Assembly: GCA_009703975.1 (NCBI GenBank)
Contig: WLFB01000080.1
Coordinates: 1 to 6,389, forward strand
DNA length: 6,389 bases
From: Actinomycetota bacterium
GTDB lineage: Bacteria > Actinomycetota > Acidimicrobiia > Acidimicrobiales > Ilumatobacteraceae
Reading direction: 5' to 3'
Positions 5,712 to 6,389 of this stretch are shown here, in pieces; position 1 is the stretch's first letter, and each line of letters begins with the position of its first letter. Under the pieces are notes generated by a model. It searched no databases. It was not told where the DNA came from and saw nothing but the letters and a program-made list of their open reading frames with translations. Position numbers and translations under genes: made by a program.

Positions 5712-6389
5712 GGAGCCTTCCCAGATTTGAACATTTGGTTAAGTAACTCCCAGTCGCGATACGTATCCATGCATTGCCAAAACTCGTCGTGGGGGTACAT
5801 CGTCATCTGTGACTCGTGCACAATTTTCTGGATTGGTTCTTTCTCAAACACAAGATCTTCGCGTGGCTCAAGGTAATCAAAAACATTTGGTTCACACACG
5901 AAAAATCCACCAGAGATTCTTCCGCCAGATGCCTGAGGCTTTTCGTTAAAACCTGTGACATTATTTGTGTCATCAACTTGTAACTCGCCAAAACGACTTG
6001 GTGGCCGCACACCAGTAACCGTTAGAAACTTTTTGTTATCTTGATGATGTTTAACAAGTTTGCCAAGGTCAACATCACTTAAGCCATCGCCATAACTAAG
6101 CATGAAGGTTTCGTCGCCGATTAGTTGCTGTATCTTTCGAAGCCGCGCACCAGTCATTGCCTCAAGCCCAGTATCAACAAGTTTGACGACACAGTTATTC
6201 CGATTGATTAAACCTTTGAATTCGTGGATATTTGATAACTCTGGTTTTGTAGGTAATTGTGTCAACTCACCATTTTGTTTGCGAAAAAAATCAACTACTG
6301 TTTCAGATTTATAACCCAGACACAAGACAAATTCAGAAAACCCAAAATCTGCGTAGTAACCCATCAGGTGCCACAGGATCGGCATCTCG
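5696..6389 (-). CDS. rfbF: Glucose-1-phosphate cytidylyltransferase RfbF, N-terminus cut by window edge
   Basis: This enzyme joins CTP and alpha-D-glucose 1-phosphate to give CDP-glucose, the first committed step to CDP-linked 6-deoxy sugars; it is cytoplasmic. About 230 residues are visible. Compared with the usual length of about 257, roughly 29 N-terminal residues lie beyond the right edge, including the nucleotide-binding GGxGTR signature. The visible part begins at the PILWH segment that normally follows the PKPM/GGKP region; the Met encoded at 6383-6385 is internal, not the start. Counting that Met as 1, family landmarks are LGYK (23-26), MLSYGDGLSDVD (95-106, with the metal-binding Asp), RPPSRFGEL (127-135), FNEKP (146-150), SGGFFV (158-163), FWQCMDTYRDW (202-212) and the C-terminal GKAPW (222-226). 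The stop overlaps the start of rfbG by 16 nt. Identification is secure because both the motif order and the rfbG neighbour agree. Confidence 0.95.
   Translation of the reverse strand, partial: EMPILWHLMGYYADFGFSEFVLCLGYKSETVVDFFRKQNGELTQLPTKPELSNIHEFKGLINRNNCVVKLVDTGLEAMTGARLRKIQQLIGDETFMLSYGDGLSDVDLGKLVKHHQDNKKFLTVTGVRPPSRFGELQVDDTNNVTGFNEKPQASGGRISGGFFVCEPNVFDYLEPREDLVFEKEPIQKIVHESQMTMYPHDEFWQCMDTYRDWELLNQMFKSGKAPWVRS
5716..5722 (-). promoter_or_regulatory. Ribosome binding site of rfbG
   Basis: The minus strand reads GGGAAGG here, 4 nt before the ATG at 5711. It lies within the last codons of rfbF and fixes the rfbG start. Confidence 0.7.

Noticed and set aside
1..6389. Mobile elements, CRISPR arrays, tRNA/rRNA genes or a defence system
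   Set aside because: No transposase, integrase or spaced repeat arrays were seen, and no tRNA-like or defence-protein motifs. All coding space is accounted for by polysaccharide biosynthesis genes.

Overview
The window holds eight genes, all on the minus strand, so the transcription order runs from high to low coordinates. It is the interior of a cell-surface polysaccharide (O-antigen, capsule or similar glycan) biosynthesis locus, cut at both edges. I saw no RNA genes, transposases or CRISPR arrays. GC content looks like the low-to-mid 40s in percent (counted on a few lines only), ranging from about 30% in the membrane-protein gene to nearly 60% within rfbG. The host cannot be fixed from this. 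A low-GC free-living bacterium is likely. A streamlined freshwater actinobacterium is one possibility I could not confirm.

In transcription order: (1) rfbF, glucose-1-phosphate cytidylyltransferase, missing its N-terminus at the right edge (5696-6389). (2) rfbG, CDP-glucose 4,6-dehydratase (4635-5711). (3) A small RmlC-like cupin, probably a sugar-nucleotide epimerase (4189-4638). (4) An extended SDR reductase/epimerase with an unusual YxxxH in place of YxxxK (3233-4192). (5) A family 2 glycosyltransferase (2323-3231). (6) A CE4 polysaccharide deacetylase-like protein without a signal peptide (1530-2315). (7) A polytopic membrane protein of 361 aa, a candidate polymerase or GT-C-like enzyme (445-1530). 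(8) After a 61-nt gap, the start of a second extended SDR, a UDP-sugar epimerase/4-reductase type, which has an apparent one-base frameshift about 325 bases in (1-383).

The first seven genes overlap or nearly touch (16 nt, 4 nt, 4 nt, 1-nt gap, 7-nt gap, 1 nt), so they almost certainly form one translationally coupled operon. The inferred logic is as follows. RfbF and RfbG make CDP-4-keto-6-deoxy-D-glucose. The cupin and the first SDR would convert it to a CDP-6-deoxyhexose by epimerisation and/or C4 reduction. The GT2 would transfer a sugar, the CE4 protein may N-deacetylate a residue, and the membrane protein may polymerise or otherwise process the lipid-linked glycan. No PLP-dependent 3-dehydrase (RfbH/DdhC) lies between these genes, so a 3,6-dideoxy sugar is not supported by what is visible.

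The points most worth checking are the identity of the CDP-sugar made by the rfbFG/cupin/SDR block, the altered active-site residues in the cupin and SDR, and the frameshift in the left-edge epimerase.
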